Positions 29,713-40,841 of a stretch of 64,000 bases of DNA are shown in pieces (position 1 is the first letter of the stretch; every line of letters starts with the position of its first letter). The notes beneath the pieces were generated by a model. That model saw only the letters and a list, made by a program, of their open reading frames with translations. It made no database searches and was not told the DNA's origin. Location of the stretch: the NCBI GenBank assembly GCA_002718345.1, contig PBDA01000024.1:1-64000 (forward strand). The letters are read 5' to 3'. The DNA is from Rhodospirillaceae bacterium (GTDB lineage: Bacteria > Pseudomonadota > Gammaproteobacteria > Steroidobacterales > Rariloculaceae). Both the position numbers and the translations under genes were made by a program.

Positions 29713-31587
29713 TTAGATATCGTAGATCAGAGGTAAAATTAATGAGAAACCAGCCCACATTATTAGTATTAAAGGTATCCCAGCTCGCAAAAAATCAGTT
29801 GCTTTGTAGCCACCCGCTGAAAGCAGAAGTAGGTTAGTTTTGTAGCCAAAAGCTGTTGCAAAACTCATGTTTGCTCCAAAAATAACTGCCAGAATGAAGG
29901 GCTCTATTGAAGTTTCTAATTGTTCTGCAATCTGTATAGCAATGGGCGCACCGATCACTGCAGTCGCATTATTAGAAACTACATTGGTTAGTATTGCCAT
30001 TACCAACATTAAAATGCTTAGTATGGCCGGTATTGGTAAGTTTTTAGTGGCTGCAACAATCAATTGTGCAATGAAGAGAGCACCACCGGTATTTGTCATG
30101 GCTACGCCAAGGGCAAGACTTGAAACTATAATCATTATGATTTGAGTTGAAAGAGCAGCAGAGGCGTCTGACCATCTAATGCAACGTGTCATTAGCATCA
30201 AGCCAATACCTGTAACTGCAGCAATAGAAATAGGTATGAGGCCTAACGCAGCTGTCAGAATCACCATTGCCATGATTGCCATAGCTCGTGGTGCTCGGTG
30301 TGTATAGGGAAGCTCCATTGTCCCATCGAGAACAAGTGCATTTCCAGATCGTTTTAGTTTTTCAAGTTGAGAAGCAGTACCTTGAACAAGCACAACATCT
30401 CCAGATCGGAGCGACGTTGGTCCAATTTCATCGGAAATTTCTCCGGCTTCTCGGTCATGGGCACGATGTATGGCAAGTGGTAAGAGTCCAGTTCGTTGAG
30501 CAAATCGCGTTGCAAGCAGACTAGCTCTGTGCAGCATAGAATCTCGTGTTACTACTATTTCCGCTAGATGCTGCGTTTCCTGAACAGAAGAGCTTGCATC
30601 AACCTCCCTGTTTAGTGTTCCACCAAGTTGTTTCTCAAAAAGTTTGAGTTTTTTAGGTGTATCTTTAACGATCAGGCAATCACCTTCACGAATAGTTACT
30701 GATGGCAGCCTTGTAACTGAAAGATCTTTCCCCCTGTCAATGCGATCTACTTTCATTTCATTATCAGTTAGTGCTAGAACCTCTGAGAAAGTTAAACCAC
30801 AGGCTGTACTTTCGCTGTTGATATGAAGACTTGCATCAAAGACTCGCGGTGTCGTATCCGATAATGGCGCCTTACGTTCAGGCAGTAACTTTGGCGCTAT
30901 CAACCATAGATATAGCATCCCAATGCTACCAACGATTAGAGCTGGATAAGCAAAGTCAAACATCTGAAATTCGCTAACCCCTTCAGCAGCTGCGATAGAG
31001 ACAACAAGTAAATTGGTAGAAGTGCCAATAGTGGTAGCCATTCCACCTACAATCGTAGCCAATCCTATTGGCATGAGAATGGAAGATGGTGATAACTTGT
31101 TTTTGATGGCAACACCAACCAGTAATGGGAGCAACATAACCACAATAGGAGTATTGTTTAAAAAGGCACTCAAGATGGCGCTTACAATTAAGGTTGTAAA
31201 ACTGGCTAAAAGTGGCCTTGCCATCCACGCTTTAGCCAATAAAATAGCTAGAGGTTGAAGTGCTCCGGTAGTCTCTATGCCCTTCCCTAAGATCATAAGA
31301 GCACATATCGTGATAAGTGCTTCGTGCCCAAATCCACTTAAGAATATTGTGGGAGAGAGAATCTCGCCTTTAACCTCAAATGGGAAGAACTGAAAAGCTA
31401 AAATTAATAAAAGTAGTATTGTGAGCGCTGAAGCCTCAAGAGGTAACCGGTCTCTCGTGAACAAATAAAGAGCGAAAACGGTTAGAAAAAGTACAAATAT
31501 GCCGTGGCTATTAGGTAAATCGGGCACTAGTATTTTAGTTGTGTGTTTAGTGTGACAATTAATAACATGGTTTAAAACAACCGCCAA
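29713..31587 (-). CDS. SLC13/DASS-type anion permease with two RCK_C (TrkA_C) domains
   Basis: FLNNTPIVVMLLPLLVGVA, GGMATTIGTSTNLLVVSIA, NVVSNNATAVIGAPIAI, and two internal RCK_C-like segments; start codon uncertain. Confidence 0.88.
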   Translation of the reverse strand: MAVVLNHVINCHTKHTTKILVPDLPNSHGIFVLFLTVFALYLFTRDRLPLEASALTILLLLILAFQFFPFEVKGEILSPTIFLSGFGHEALITICALMILGKGIETTGALQPLAILLAKAWMARPLLASFTTLIVSAILSAFLNNTPIVVMLLPLLVGVAIKNKLSPSSILMPIGLATIVGGMATTIGTSTNLLVVSIAAAEGVSEFQMFDFAYPALIVGSIGMLYLWLIAPKLLPERKAPLSDTTPRVFDASLHINSESTACGLTFSEVLALTDNEMKVDRIDRGKDLSVTRLPSVTIREGDCLIVKDTPKKLKLFEKQLGGTLNREVDASSSVQETQHLAEIVVTRDSMLHRASLLATRFAQRTGLLPLAIHRAHDREAGEISDEIGPTSLRSGDVVLVQGTASQLEKLKRSGNALVLDGTMELPYTHRAPRAMAIMAMVILTAALGLIPISIAAVTGIGLMLMTRCIRWSDASAALSTQIIMIIVSSLALGVAMTNTGGALFIAQLIVAATKNLPIPAILSILMLVMAILTNVVSNNATAVIGAPIAIQIAEQLETSIEPFILAVIFGANMSFATAFGYKTNLLLLSAGGYKATDFLRAGIPLILIMWAGFSLILPLIYDI

Positions 31588-31643
31588 TACAAACAGAAAT
31601 AATCCAAGCCAAACCTTATTTTTTTCTCACAAATAGGACTTCA

Positions 31644-33479
31644 ATGCTCAGATATCCCGCGAAAGACACCATAGCGCTTGAAAGTTATTTAGGCGTTTTT
31701 CGCTATAGCCGTAGGGCCATTAATCTAGTTTGGTCTACCCATAGAGGATTAACTATAGCGTTAGCTCTCCTTACGATAATGGCTGGTGTACTTCCAGCAG
31801 CAGTCGCCTACGTCGGTAAGTTGATTGTTGACGGTGTAGTAAGAGAGATAAATATAGTACAGGCGGGTAACTCGCCAGACTATACCATGGTCTTTACATG
31901 GGTAATTCTGGAATGTGTTTTGGTAATAGGTTTAGCGGGGGTTCAGCGCGGAATAAGCTTTTGTCAGGCACTTCTGCGAGTGTTACTGAGTCAGCGTGTC
32001 AATGTCCTGATTCTAGAAAAGGCTTTGATGATGGATTTGGCTCAATTCGAGGATTCTGAATTTTATGACAAACTTAATAGGGCTCGGCAGGAAGCGTCGA
32101 GTCGACCCCTCAGTCTTGTCAATCGAACCTTTGGGCTTGCTCAGCATTGTATTTCACTAGCTAGCTATGGCGGCCTTTTGTTGCAATTCTCTCCTTGGGC
32201 GGTTCTGATACTTATTGGTGCTGGGATTCCGGCATTTGCTGCTGAAACAGCTTTTTCAGGTGAACGATTTAGAGTGTTTAAGGGGCGCTCACCCGAGAGG
32301 CGTAAGCTAATGTACCTGGAAATGGTGCTCGCCAGAGAGGATTACGCAAAAGAGGTCAAGCTCTTCTCTCTTGGGCGAGAACTGATGGATCGTTACAAAA
32401 ATATTTTTCGATTGTTGTATGAAGAGGATCGAAAGCTTGCTGTCCGACGAGATGGGTGGGGGTTTCTGCTCGGCCTTTTTGGAAACATTGCCTTCTATGG
32501 CACATACGCTTGGATTATTTCATCAACTATTCAAGGAACAATCACTTTGGGGGAAATGACGATGTATCTTCTTGTGTTCAAGCAGGGACAATCATCCGTT
32601 TCTTCCATGCTAACTTCAATCGGCGGCATGTATGAGGATAACCTGTATTTATCAAATCTTTATGAATACCTTGAGCAGGAATCGCCCCAGGATTATGGGA
32701 TTATTAGCAAAGGACCCAAACTCTCTGCGGGAATAGTTTTTGATAACGTAAGTTTTACTTACCCAGGAGCAGTACAGCCGGCCGTTCATAATGTTAGCCT
32801 CTCAATTAAGCCAGGTCAGAGTGTTGCAATCGTTGGTCTAAATGGTTCGGGTAAGACAACTTTAATTAAGCTTATGGCAGGACTTTATATGCCGGACCGG
32901 GGAACTATTTCATATCAAGGTTTGGACTTGATGCAATGGAATCTTGCTGAACTCAGAAAATCAATAGGTATTATTTTTCAGGATTTTAATCGGTATCAAC
33001 TGCCAGTAGGTGAGAATATAGGAGCTGGTGATGTTGAATTTCTTTGGGATGATAAACGATGGGAAGAGGCGGCATCTAAAGCAAAAGCTACCAAATTTAT
33101 AGAGCAGTTACCCGAGGGATACCATACATCTTTGGGGCGTTGGTTTAATAACGGGCATGAACTTTCAGGAGGAGAGTGGCAGAGGATTGCTTTGTCGAGA
33201 GCATTCATGAGAACAGGCGCAGATATACTAGTCTTGGATGAGCCTACAGCTTCTATGGACGCTGAGACAGAGTCAAACATCTTTGACGACTTCCAGCTTC
33301 TAACATCCGATAAGATTGCCATACTTATCTCGCATCGTTTCTCAACAGTGCGTAGAGCAGAACTTATAGTGGTCATGGATGGGGGTGAGATTATAGAACA
33401 GGGTAGTCATGAAGAGCTGCTCTCCTTAAATGGCCAATATGCAAAACTTTTTAAATTACAGGCGAAAGGTTATAGGTAG
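31644..33479 (+). CDS. ABC exporter, fused permease/ATPase
   Basis: Six-TM-type N-terminus; VAIVGLNGSGKTTLIKLMAG Walker A; LSGGEWQRIALSRAFM signature; ILVLDEPTASMDAETE. Confidence 0.92.
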   Translation: MLRYPAKDTIALESYLGVFRYSRRAINLVWSTHRGLTIALALLTIMAGVLPAAVAYVGKLIVDGVVREINIVQAGNSPDYTMVFTWVILECVLVIGLAGVQRGISFCQALLRVLLSQRVNVLILEKALMMDLAQFEDSEFYDKLNRARQEASSRPLSLVNRTFGLAQHCISLASYGGLLLQFSPWAVLILIGAGIPAFAAETAFSGERFRVFKGRSPERRKLMYLEMVLAREDYAKEVKLFSLGRELMDRYKNIFRLLYEEDRKLAVRRDGWGFLLGLFGNIAFYGTYAWIISSTIQGTITLGEMTMYLLVFKQGQSSVSSMLTSIGGMYEDNLYLSNLYEYLEQESPQDYGIISKGPKLSAGIVFDNVSFTYPGAVQPAVHNVSLSIKPGQSVAIVGLNGSGKTTLIKLMAGLYMPDRGTISYQGLDLMQWNLAELRKSIGIIFQDFNRYQLPVGENIGAGDVEFLWDDKRWEEAASKAKATKFIEQLPEGYHTSLGRWFNNGHELSGGEWQRIALSRAFMRTGADILVLDEPTASMDAETESNIFDDFQLLTSDKIAILISHRFSTVRRAELIVVMDGGEIIEQGSHEELLSLNGQYAKLFKLQAKGYR

Positions 33480-33512
33480 TTTGCTGAGGTACAATCCAAA
33501 TCAAGATCTCTC

Positions 33513-36254
33513 ATGTCAACTACTAAATCAAAAAACGTTAGCCGCGCAGAAATCTTTTTTGCAGAAAAAGATAAGGCACTAAAGCTTGATGTTCGTCGAC
33601 TTGGAGAATTAGTAGGCGAACTGGTTAAGGAGCAAGGTGGCGAGGCTCTATTCTATTTGGTGGAAGAGGCACGCCGAATTTCTATTGCACATAGGGAAGG
33701 TGACCCTAAAGCACTTAGCAGATTAGAGGAGCTACTGTCAGCCCTAGAGACTAGAATTGCAAGGGATTTTATTAGGGCATTTTCTACTTATTTTCAAATG
33801 GTAAACATGGCTGAGAAGGTTCACCGAATAAGGAGGCGTAGAGCTTATCTAAGAGATTCAAAAAAACATCAGCCTCTAGGCTTTTTACATGCTTTGAAGG
33901 AATTAAAGGACTCTGGCCTAGAGGCTGAAGATATAGAAAATGCACTAGGTGAAATTTCTGTAGAACCTGTTTTTACGCCACATACAACAGAAGCTAGTCG
34001 TCGGACACTGCTTCGAAAGCAACAAAATATTGCTAGGCATTTAGTCGAAATGCTTGATCCCTATTTAACCCCGCATGAAGAAGAGGCATTTTTAGGAAGA
34101 ATTCTTCATGAGATGACATCAGGTTGGCAAACAGAAGAGTATCCCCAAGCATACATGCGCGTTGCGGATGAGGCCGAGCACGCATTATTTTTTTTAACCG
34201 ATATTTTGTATCGGATGATTCCACCTTTATATGAAGCACTTGAAGATGCCTTAAAATCAGTTTTTGATGAGCATCAATTACAGTTTCGTCTTCCTAACCT
34301 CATTAAATTTGGCTCATGGGTTGGCGGCGATATGGATGGAAATCCAAACGTAACCGCAAAAAACATCCGTGAAACATTGTCACGACAAAGAGCGTTAATA
34401 CTAAATCTTTACTACAAAGAGTGCCTAAACCTTACTCAGCAGCTTAGTCAAAGTGAAAGTCGTGTCGAGGTTGATAAAAAGTTGCAGGACAGAAGTAAAG
34501 TGTACGCAAGTCATTTCCCTGAAGCTTTTAGTTCTATACCAGCAAGACATCGTGAGATGCCCTACCGTGTATTTATAAGGCTAGCTGCAGCTAGGCTTCA
34601 AGCAACCTACGAAGATAAGGCTTTTCCATACGAATCATCTGATGAATTTATTCAAGATATAGAGCTCATAGAAAACAGTTTACGAGCTAACAAAGGAAAG
34701 AATGCTGGCTTGTTTTCAGTAAAAAGACTCCGTCGCCGTGTAGAAACTTTTGGTTTTCATATTGCCACTTTGGATATACGTCAAAATGCACTAGTGCATC
34801 GTGGAGTTATATGCGAAGGGTTGAGGGAAGAGAGCTGGTTGCAAAGTAGTGTTGAAGAACGTTCACTGAGATTACAAGAAGCCCTTGAGCGCAGAGAATC
34901 ACCTATAGGTGATTTATCTTCAGGCGCCCGAAAAGTACTCTCTGTATTTCAAGCTATTGCTCGCTGTAGACGAAAGTATGGTGAAAACTCTATAGGCCCA
35001 TATATTGTCAGCATGACACATGGTCCAGATGATGTTCTTTCTGTTTTGTTGCTAGCAAAGTGGGGGAGTTTGGGATCAAAGGGTTCGCCAGTGCCTATAG
35101 ATGTTGTTCCACTTTTTGAAACTGTCGAAGATCTAAAAAATGCTTCTAAGATAATGGAAAGCCTACTGAATGACGAAATTTATAGGTCTCACCTAAAACA
35201 TAGGGATAACCACCAGATGGTGATGATTGGTTATTCAGACAGTAACAAAGATGGAGGGCTAGCAGTCGCTCGTTGGACATTGTTTAACGCCCAAATGTCA
35301 TTAGCAGAAACTCTCAAAAAGTTTAATGTACGCCTAACTTTATTTCATGGTCGAGGCGGTACTGTAAGTCGCGGAGGAGGAAAATTGCATGAGGCTATTC
35401 TAGCGACGCCCCCGGGTGCGGTCACAGGATATCTTCGTATGACAGAACAAGGGGATGTAATTAATGCTAAATACGGATTGCGAGCTATTGCTATGCGTTC
35501 GCTAGAGCGAACAGTGACTTCAGTGCTTTCTATTACAGCAAAAGCTAAAAGTCCCCCAAAACCTGCTCAAAAATGGCAAAAAATTATGGAAGAAATTGTA
35601 GAAGCAAGTGGCGAAGCTTACAAACAAATGGTCTACGATCATGAGGACTTTTCTAACTACTTCCGTAGAGCGACGCCTATTGATGTTATAGAGAAACTTG
35701 GTATTGGCCCACAGCCTGATTTTCGTAAAAACAATAATGAAATTTTAGAATTGCGAGCCATTACATGGGCGTTTTCTTGGACACAGTGCAGATTGATTTT
35801 ACCTGGTTGGTTTGGCTTAGGAACCGGACTACAGCAAGCTAAAGATGTTTTTGGTATCGAAGAACTTAAAAACATGCTAGCTGAATGGCCTTTCTTTAAA
35901 GTGCTTATAACCGATGCTGAAGTTGTATTGGGTAAGGTTGATATAGCAATAGCTGATAGGTATTCAAAGCTTTCCGGGCCACTACATGAAAAATTTTTCC
36001 CGCTTATACGTGCCGAGCATGATCGTAGTGTTGATTTGATTCTTGATATAACGAATCAGGAACTTCTTTTAGAAAAAGATGATACATTGAGAAGAGCTAT
36101 AAGGCTTCGCAATCCTTATGTTGACCCTATGAGCCTCATACAGGTAGACCTCCTTAAACGTTGGCGAGATGAAGGTTCTAAAGATGATTACACGCTTAAG
36201 GCCTTAATGGTCAGTATCAACGGTATAGCACATGGCATGCAAAATACTAGTTAG
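33513..36254 (+). CDS. ppc: Phosphoenolpyruvate carboxylase
   Basis: GSWVGGDMDGNPNVTA; MIGYSDSNKDGG; FHGRGGTVSRGGG; C-terminal QNTS. Confidence 0.97.
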   Translation: MSTTKSKNVSRAEIFFAEKDKALKLDVRRLGELVGELVKEQGGEALFYLVEEARRISIAHREGDPKALSRLEELLSALETRIARDFIRAFSTYFQMVNMAEKVHRIRRRRAYLRDSKKHQPLGFLHALKELKDSGLEAEDIENALGEISVEPVFTPHTTEASRRTLLRKQQNIARHLVEMLDPYLTPHEEEAFLGRILHEMTSGWQTEEYPQAYMRVADEAEHALFFLTDILYRMIPPLYEALEDALKSVFDEHQLQFRLPNLIKFGSWVGGDMDGNPNVTAKNIRETLSRQRALILNLYYKECLNLTQQLSQSESRVEVDKKLQDRSKVYASHFPEAFSSIPARHREMPYRVFIRLAAARLQATYEDKAFPYESSDEFIQDIELIENSLRANKGKNAGLFSVKRLRRRVETFGFHIATLDIRQNALVHRGVICEGLREESWLQSSVEERSLRLQEALERRESPIGDLSSGARKVLSVFQAIARCRRKYGENSIGPYIVSMTHGPDDVLSVLLLAKWGSLGSKGSPVPIDVVPLFETVEDLKNASKIMESLLNDEIYRSHLKHRDNHQMVMIGYSDSNKDGGLAVARWTLFNAQMSLAETLKKFNVRLTLFHGRGGTVSRGGGKLHEAILATPPGAVTGYLRMTEQGDVINAKYGLRAIAMRSLERTVTSVLSITAKAKSPPKPAQKWQKIMEEIVEASGEAYKQMVYDHEDFSNYFRRATPIDVIEKLGIGPQPDFRKNNNEILELRAITWAFSWTQCRLILPGWFGLGTGLQQAKDVFGIEELKNMLAEWPFFKVLITDAEVVLGKVDIAIADRYSKLSGPLHEKFFPLIRAEHDRSVDLILDITNQELLLEKDDTLRRAIRLRNPYVDPMSLIQVDLLKRWRDEGSKDDYTLKALMVSINGIAHGMQNTS

Positions 36255-36268
36255 CAATAGTTTCCTTT

Positions 36269-36727
36269 TTATTTTTTAGTCATAGTCGGGCGTAACCAGT
36301 GAATAACTCTCTCCTGTATTTCATCGTCTTTAACATCGTGCTCTGAGACACAGCGTCCACTTACAGATATTCCTGCACGTACAACACTTTTAGGGTCTCC
36401 TGATACTAATGGGTGCCATGTAGCAAGGCCTCGCCCCTCCGAAATTCGTCGATATGCACATGAAGAAGGCATCCACTTCAAATCTTCAAGATTATCAGGT
36501 GTTAGAACAACGCAGTCAGGTACAATTTTTTTTCGAGCAGCATAATCAGTACAGCGACACTCTGTTACATTCAGTAGGTGGCAGGCAACATCTGTGTAGT
36601 AAACTTGGTGAGTCTCTTCATCTTCAAGTTTATGTAGGCAGCAGCGGCCACACTGATCACAGAGTGATTCCCATTCTTCAGAATTCATTTGTGATAAGGA
36701 TTTGGATTCCCAGAATGGTTTATCCAT
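36269..36727 (-). CDS. YcgN/YkgJ family cysteine-cluster protein
   Basis: [52 protein letters not shown]...[10 protein letters not shown]. Confidence 0.92.
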   Translation of the reverse strand: MDKPFWESKSLSQMNSEEWESLCDQCGRCCLHKLEDEETHQVYYTDVACHLLNVTECRCTDYAARKKIVPDCVVLTPDNLEDLKWMPSSCAYRRISEGRGLATWHPLVSGDPKSVVRAGISVSGRCVSEHDVKDDEIQERVIHWLRPTMTKK

Positions 36728-36784
36728 TTTATCAGATCCTTCAATATGATTTAGTGATGACCTAATAGTGTAAGCTTGTTTGCT

Positions 36785-37753
36785 ATGCCTAATATAATGA
36801 ATGCTGCATTTCTAGACTTCGCTTCTCTGGGTTCTTGTGTAGATACAACACCCATAGACTCCCTTTTAAATGTTACTTATCACCGTCACTCGAATGATAC
36901 TAATCTAAAGAAACGGCTGCATGACAAGCAGGTGGCTATGTTAAATAAACTGGTGCTAGATAGTTCCACTATAAAGGCATGTAAAAATCTGGAATTGATT
37001 GTGTTAGCTGCTACTGGTACAGATAACGTAGATTTGAAAGCCGCTAAAAATCGTGGGATAGGCGTTTCAAATATACGTGATTACTGTACGGCTAGTGTCG
37101 TACAACATGTTATGGCACTTATGCTTGATTTAACACGTTGCATAGAGTTTTGCCCTAGGCCTATTTCTAGAAAATCTTGGCAGCTGATGGAAACTAAAGC
37201 ATTGGAAGAGTTCCCATTGCGAGAATTAAATAATAAGAAACTTGGAATTGTGGGCTATGGAAATTTAGGTAGGGCTGTTGCCAAGGCAGGACAATGCTTT
37301 GGCATGGATATCTTGATTTCGGAACGAATAGGTACTGAATTGGATACTGTTCAGAAGCAAAGAATGCCATTTCAGAGTGTACTTAAGGAAGCCGATGTTA
37401 TTAGTCTGCATTGTCCGCTTACATCAAAAACTTGTAACTTGATTGGAAAAGAGGAATTAAGCTTGATGAAATCAGACGCACTATTGATTAATACAGCACG
37501 TGGCGCACTTGTTGATAGCCAAGCCTTAGCAGATGCCTTAAACCAAGGAATTATAGCCGGAGCAGGTATAGATGTGCTTCCAACAGAGCCACCTGAAGAT
37601 GAAGAGCCGTTGTTAAGTACGGATATCCCAAATCTCATCATAACGCCTCATGTAGCGTGGGCAGCAAAAGAGTCTCGCCAACGCGCATTGGTTCAGATGG
37701 CGGAGAATATTGCAGACTATATGAATGGTGGAAATCTCAGAAGAGTGGTTTAA
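36785..37753 (+). CDS. D-2-hydroxyacid dehydrogenase (glycerate dehydrogenase-like)
   Basis: [50 protein letters not shown]; start uncertain (ATG at 36785 or earlier start at 36776). Confidence 0.92.
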   Translation: MPNIMNAAFLDFASLGSCVDTTPIDSLLNVTYHRHSNDTNLKKRLHDKQVAMLNKLVLDSSTIKACKNLELIVLAATGTDNVDLKAAKNRGIGVSNIRDYCTASVVQHVMALMLDLTRCIEFCPRPISRKSWQLMETKALEEFPLRELNNKKLGIVGYGNLGRAVAKAGQCFGMDILISERIGTELDTVQKQRMPFQSVLKEADVISLHCPLTSKTCNLIGKEELSLMKSDALLINTARGALVDSQALADALNQGIIAGAGIDVLPTEPPEDEEPLLSTDIPNLIITPHVAWAAKESRQRALVQMAENIADYMNGGNLRRVV

Positions 37754-37781
37754 AAAACTTAGAAACGCACCCTCATCATTT

Positions 37782-38474
37782 TTATTTTTTTATCTCAGTA
37801 TTAGTTATGTTCCCAGCAGACATTTCAAGTATTCGATTACACTGATTAGCAGCATCCAGATCGTGTGTTACCAGTACAAGAGTAGTATTAGCGGCTTCAT
37901 TTAACTCAAATAGAAGATTTAAAATTAGCTCCCCTGTTTTGTTATCTAGGTTTCCAGTTGGCTCGTCTGCGAATAACAAGGATGGGGTAGTAACAAAAGC
38001 TCTAGCTATAGCAACTCGCTGTTTTTCGCCGCCAGATAGTTGGCGAGGATAGTGGTGCATTCGTGATTTCAGGCCTACTTGATTGAGTGCTTCACTAGCT
38101 AATTTCATGCTTTTTTTGGTGTTGGTTAACTCTAGAGGTAAAACTACATTTTCAAGGGCTGTTAATGATGCCAGCAAATGAAATGACTGAAAGACAAATC
38201 CCACTTTACGGTTCCTAAGCAGTGATCTTCCATCCTCATCTAATTTAGTGAGTTCTTCACCCTCCAGCCAAACCTTACCTGATGTTGGCTCATCAAGACC
38301 TGCTAAAAGGGCTAGTAATGTGGACTTACCAGCGCCTGATGGGCCGACTATTGCAGCAGTATCCCCTTGATTTACTGAGAGCGACGCGTTATTTAGGATA
38401 GTCAGTTCACCCTCTGGGCTAGTAACCTTTTTGGTAAGGTCCTGTGCAGTAAGTATTGATTTAGGTTTCGTCAT
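37782..38474 (-). CDS. ybbA: ABC transporter ATP-binding protein, LolD/YbbA-like
   Basis: AAIVGPSGAGKSTLLALLAGLDEPTSG; LSGGEKQRVAIARAFV; LLFADEPTGNLD; divergent from tesA. Confidence 0.9.
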   Translation of the reverse strand: MTKPKSILTAQDLTKKVTSPEGELTILNNASLSVNQGDTAAIVGPSGAGKSTLLALLAGLDEPTSGKVWLEGEELTKLDEDGRSLLRNRKVGFVFQSFHLLASLTALENVVLPLELTNTKKSMKLASEALNQVGLKSRMHHYPRQLSGGEKQRVAIARAFVTTPSLLFADEPTGNLDNKTGELILNLLFELNEAANTTLVLVTHDLDAANQCNRILEMSAGNITNTEIKK

Positions 38475-39114
38475 GTTTTTTCGTTTTAAAAGTCACGCTT
38501 ATGTTTTGGTAACTTCCGTTTTTACAGCGGGCCTTATGTTTGTCTGTGTGCCTCGGATTACCTCCGCAGAGGGAACAATAATTGTTGTTGGTGATTCTCT
38601 AAGTAGCGGTTATGGACTACAAAATGAATCATCCTGGGTCCAAATTCTACAGGATCGACTAAATGCGGAAGATTACGGATATGAATTAATAAACGCTAGT
38701 GTTCCAGGTGACACAAGTTCTGGGGGTTTGGCCCGTTTGCCAAGGCTATTAGAGGCACACAGTCCTGTAATGGTTATTATTGAGTTAGGTGGTAACGATG
38801 GTCTACGAGGTCAGCCAGTGCAGCAATTGCGCGAAAATTTACGAGAGATGATTCGGTTAGTTCAAGCAGTGGGGGCTTTACCAATAATTTTAGGCATACA
38901 GATCCCGCCCAATTATGGCAGTGTATACACGAGTAATTTTGCTGCTATATATCCCCAACTTTCTACAGAGTTTAATGTGCCTTTGGTAGAGTTTCTGATG
39001 CAAGGGGTTGCGCTTAATCCAGGCCTTATGCAGGCTGATGGCATTCATCCTAATGAAAAGGGCAATGAGATTATGATGGACAACGTTTGGATGGTTCTTG
39101 AGGGGCTACTCTAG
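38473..39114 (+). CDS. tesA: Multifunctional acyl-CoA thioesterase/arylesterase TesA (SGNH hydrolase)
   Basis: Signal peptide MFFRFKSHAYVLVTSVFTAGLMFVCVPRITSAEG; IIVVGDSLSSGYGL; GGNDGLRG; DGIHPNEKGNEIM. Confidence 0.92.
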   Translation: MFFRFKSHAYVLVTSVFTAGLMFVCVPRITSAEGTIIVVGDSLSSGYGLQNESSWVQILQDRLNAEDYGYELINASVPGDTSSGGLARLPRLLEAHSPVMVIIELGGNDGLRGQPVQQLRENLREMIRLVQAVGALPIILGIQIPPNYGSVYTSNFAAIYPQLSTEFNVPLVEFLMQGVALNPGLMQADGIHPNEKGNEIMMDNVWMVLEGLL

Positions 39115-39176
39115 TTTCGTAGAAATTGTAATGATACAAGAATCGCTTTCTAATTCTATTTCTTCGGTTAGTCGCT

Positions 39177-40841
39177 GTGGATGAACGTTATCCATGGTTA
39201 GACTCTTATCCAGAGGATGTCCCTGCAGAAATTAACCCTGATATATATCAGTCTTTAAGTGAGTTGCTTGTAGATAGTGCAAAAAAACATTCAAGTCGTC
39301 CGGCTTTTTCTAATTCTGGTGTTGTATTGCACTTTGAAAAAATTGAAAAGTTAAGTCGGGATTTTGCAGCATTTCTTCAATCTGACACTACACTGAAGCC
39401 GGGAGATCGGGTAGCAGTAATGTTGCCAAATTTATTGCAATATCCTGTCGTAACATTCGGCATTTTGAGAGCAGGGATGGTCGTGGTAAATGTGAATCCA
39501 CTATACACAGAAAGAGAATTAGAGCACCAGCTTAGTGATAGCGGTGCCAAAATGATTGTTGTTTTAGAGAATTTTGCATCTGTTGTGGCTGCTATATGGA
39601 AAAAAGTAGACTTAGAAATGGTTGTGGTTACGGAGGCTGGTGATCATTTTTCTCCTTTGAAGCGAACTATAACAAACTTGTATGTTAAATATTTCAAAAG
39701 GTTAGTGCCTAATTGGAAAATAAAAAAAGCAATTCGCTATTTGGCCGCACTTGATAATGGAAACAAGGCTGACTATAAAAATGTTGAAATTAATCCAGAA
39801 GATACGGCATTTCTTCAGTACACTGGAGGAACCACTGGTGCTCCAAAAGGAGCGGTTCTTACCCATAGAAATATGATCAGTAACGTGCTTCAAGCCAGTG
39901 CTTGGGTGAGTGCTTCTTTAGATGGACAGGATGATGTGGTGGTTACACCTCTACCGTTGTATCACGTGTTTTCTCTAACTGCTAATTTACTGTGTTTTTT
40001 TAATCTAGGTGCTCACAATGTTTTGGTTACTAACCCTCGAAACTTAGAAAGTCTTCTCAAGGATTTAAAACGCTGGCCATTTACATTTATTACAGGCGTT
40101 AATACCTTGTTTGTTGCTCTTTTAAATTGTCCGGGATTCTCAAAAATTGATTTCAGCAGACATAAAGTTTCGATGGGAGGAGGATCGGCAGTTCAACGCA
40201 GTGTATCTAATGAATGGCATGAAATAACTGGTCGACCGCTAGCTCAAGGATATGGCCTCACAGAGGCTTCGCCTATTGTTAGTGCTACCTTATTAAATTG
40301 TAAAGAGTTTAACGGCTCCGTAGGGTTACCATTACCGTCTACGGAAGTAGTTATATGTGGTGAAGATGGAGGGTGTATGTCTTTAGATGAAGTGGGAGAA
40401 ATTTGTATTCGCGGTCCTCAAGTAATGAAAGAATATTGGAAGAACCCAGTAGAAACGGTTCGTGTTTTATCTGAAGATGGATGGCTAAAAACTGGAGACG
40501 TTGGTCGAATAGATAAGCATGGATATTTATACATTGAGGATCGAAAAAAAGATCTTATTTTAGTATCAGGGTTTAACGTATATCCAAGTGAAATAGAGGA
40601 GGTTATGGCTTCACATCCAGGTGTGCTTGAGGCAGCAGCTGTCGGAATCCCTGATGATCGGACTGGTGAAGCTGTAAAATTATTTATAACTAAAAAACAT
40701 GCAGAAATTACAAAAGAACAGTTAATGGAATATTGTTGCAATAATCTTACTGGGTATAAAAGACCTAAAGAGATAGTTTTTTGTGAAAATTTGCCAAAAA
40801 ATAATGTCGGTAAAGTACTTAGAAGGGTCTTGCGAGAGTAA
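39177..40841 (+). CDS. fadD: Long-chain fatty acid-CoA ligase
   Basis: LQYTGGTTGAPKGAVLTHRNM; GYGLTEASPIVS; DGWLKTGDVGRID; RKKDLILVSGFNVYPSEIEEV. Confidence 0.95.
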   Translation: MDERYPWLDSYPEDVPAEINPDIYQSLSELLVDSAKKHSSRPAFSNSGVVLHFEKIEKLSRDFAAFLQSDTTLKPGDRVAVMLPNLLQYPVVTFGILRAGMVVVNVNPLYTERELEHQLSDSGAKMIVVLENFASVVAAIWKKVDLEMVVVTEAGDHFSPLKRTITNLYVKYFKRLVPNWKIKKAIRYLAALDNGNKADYKNVEINPEDTAFLQYTGGTTGAPKGAVLTHRNMISNVLQASAWVSASLDGQDDVVVTPLPLYHVFSLTANLLCFFNLGAHNVLVTNPRNLESLLKDLKRWPFTFITGVNTLFVALLNCPGFSKIDFSRHKVSMGGGSAVQRSVSNEWHEITGRPLAQGYGLTEASPIVSATLLNCKEFNGSVGLPLPSTEVVICGEDGGCMSLDEVGEICIRGPQVMKEYWKNPVETVRVLSEDGWLKTGDVGRIDKHGYLYIEDRKKDLILVSGFNVYPSEIEEVMASHPGVLEAAAVGIPDDRTGEAVKLFITKKHAEITKEQLMEYCCNNLTGYKRPKEIVFCENLPKNNVGKVLRRVLRE

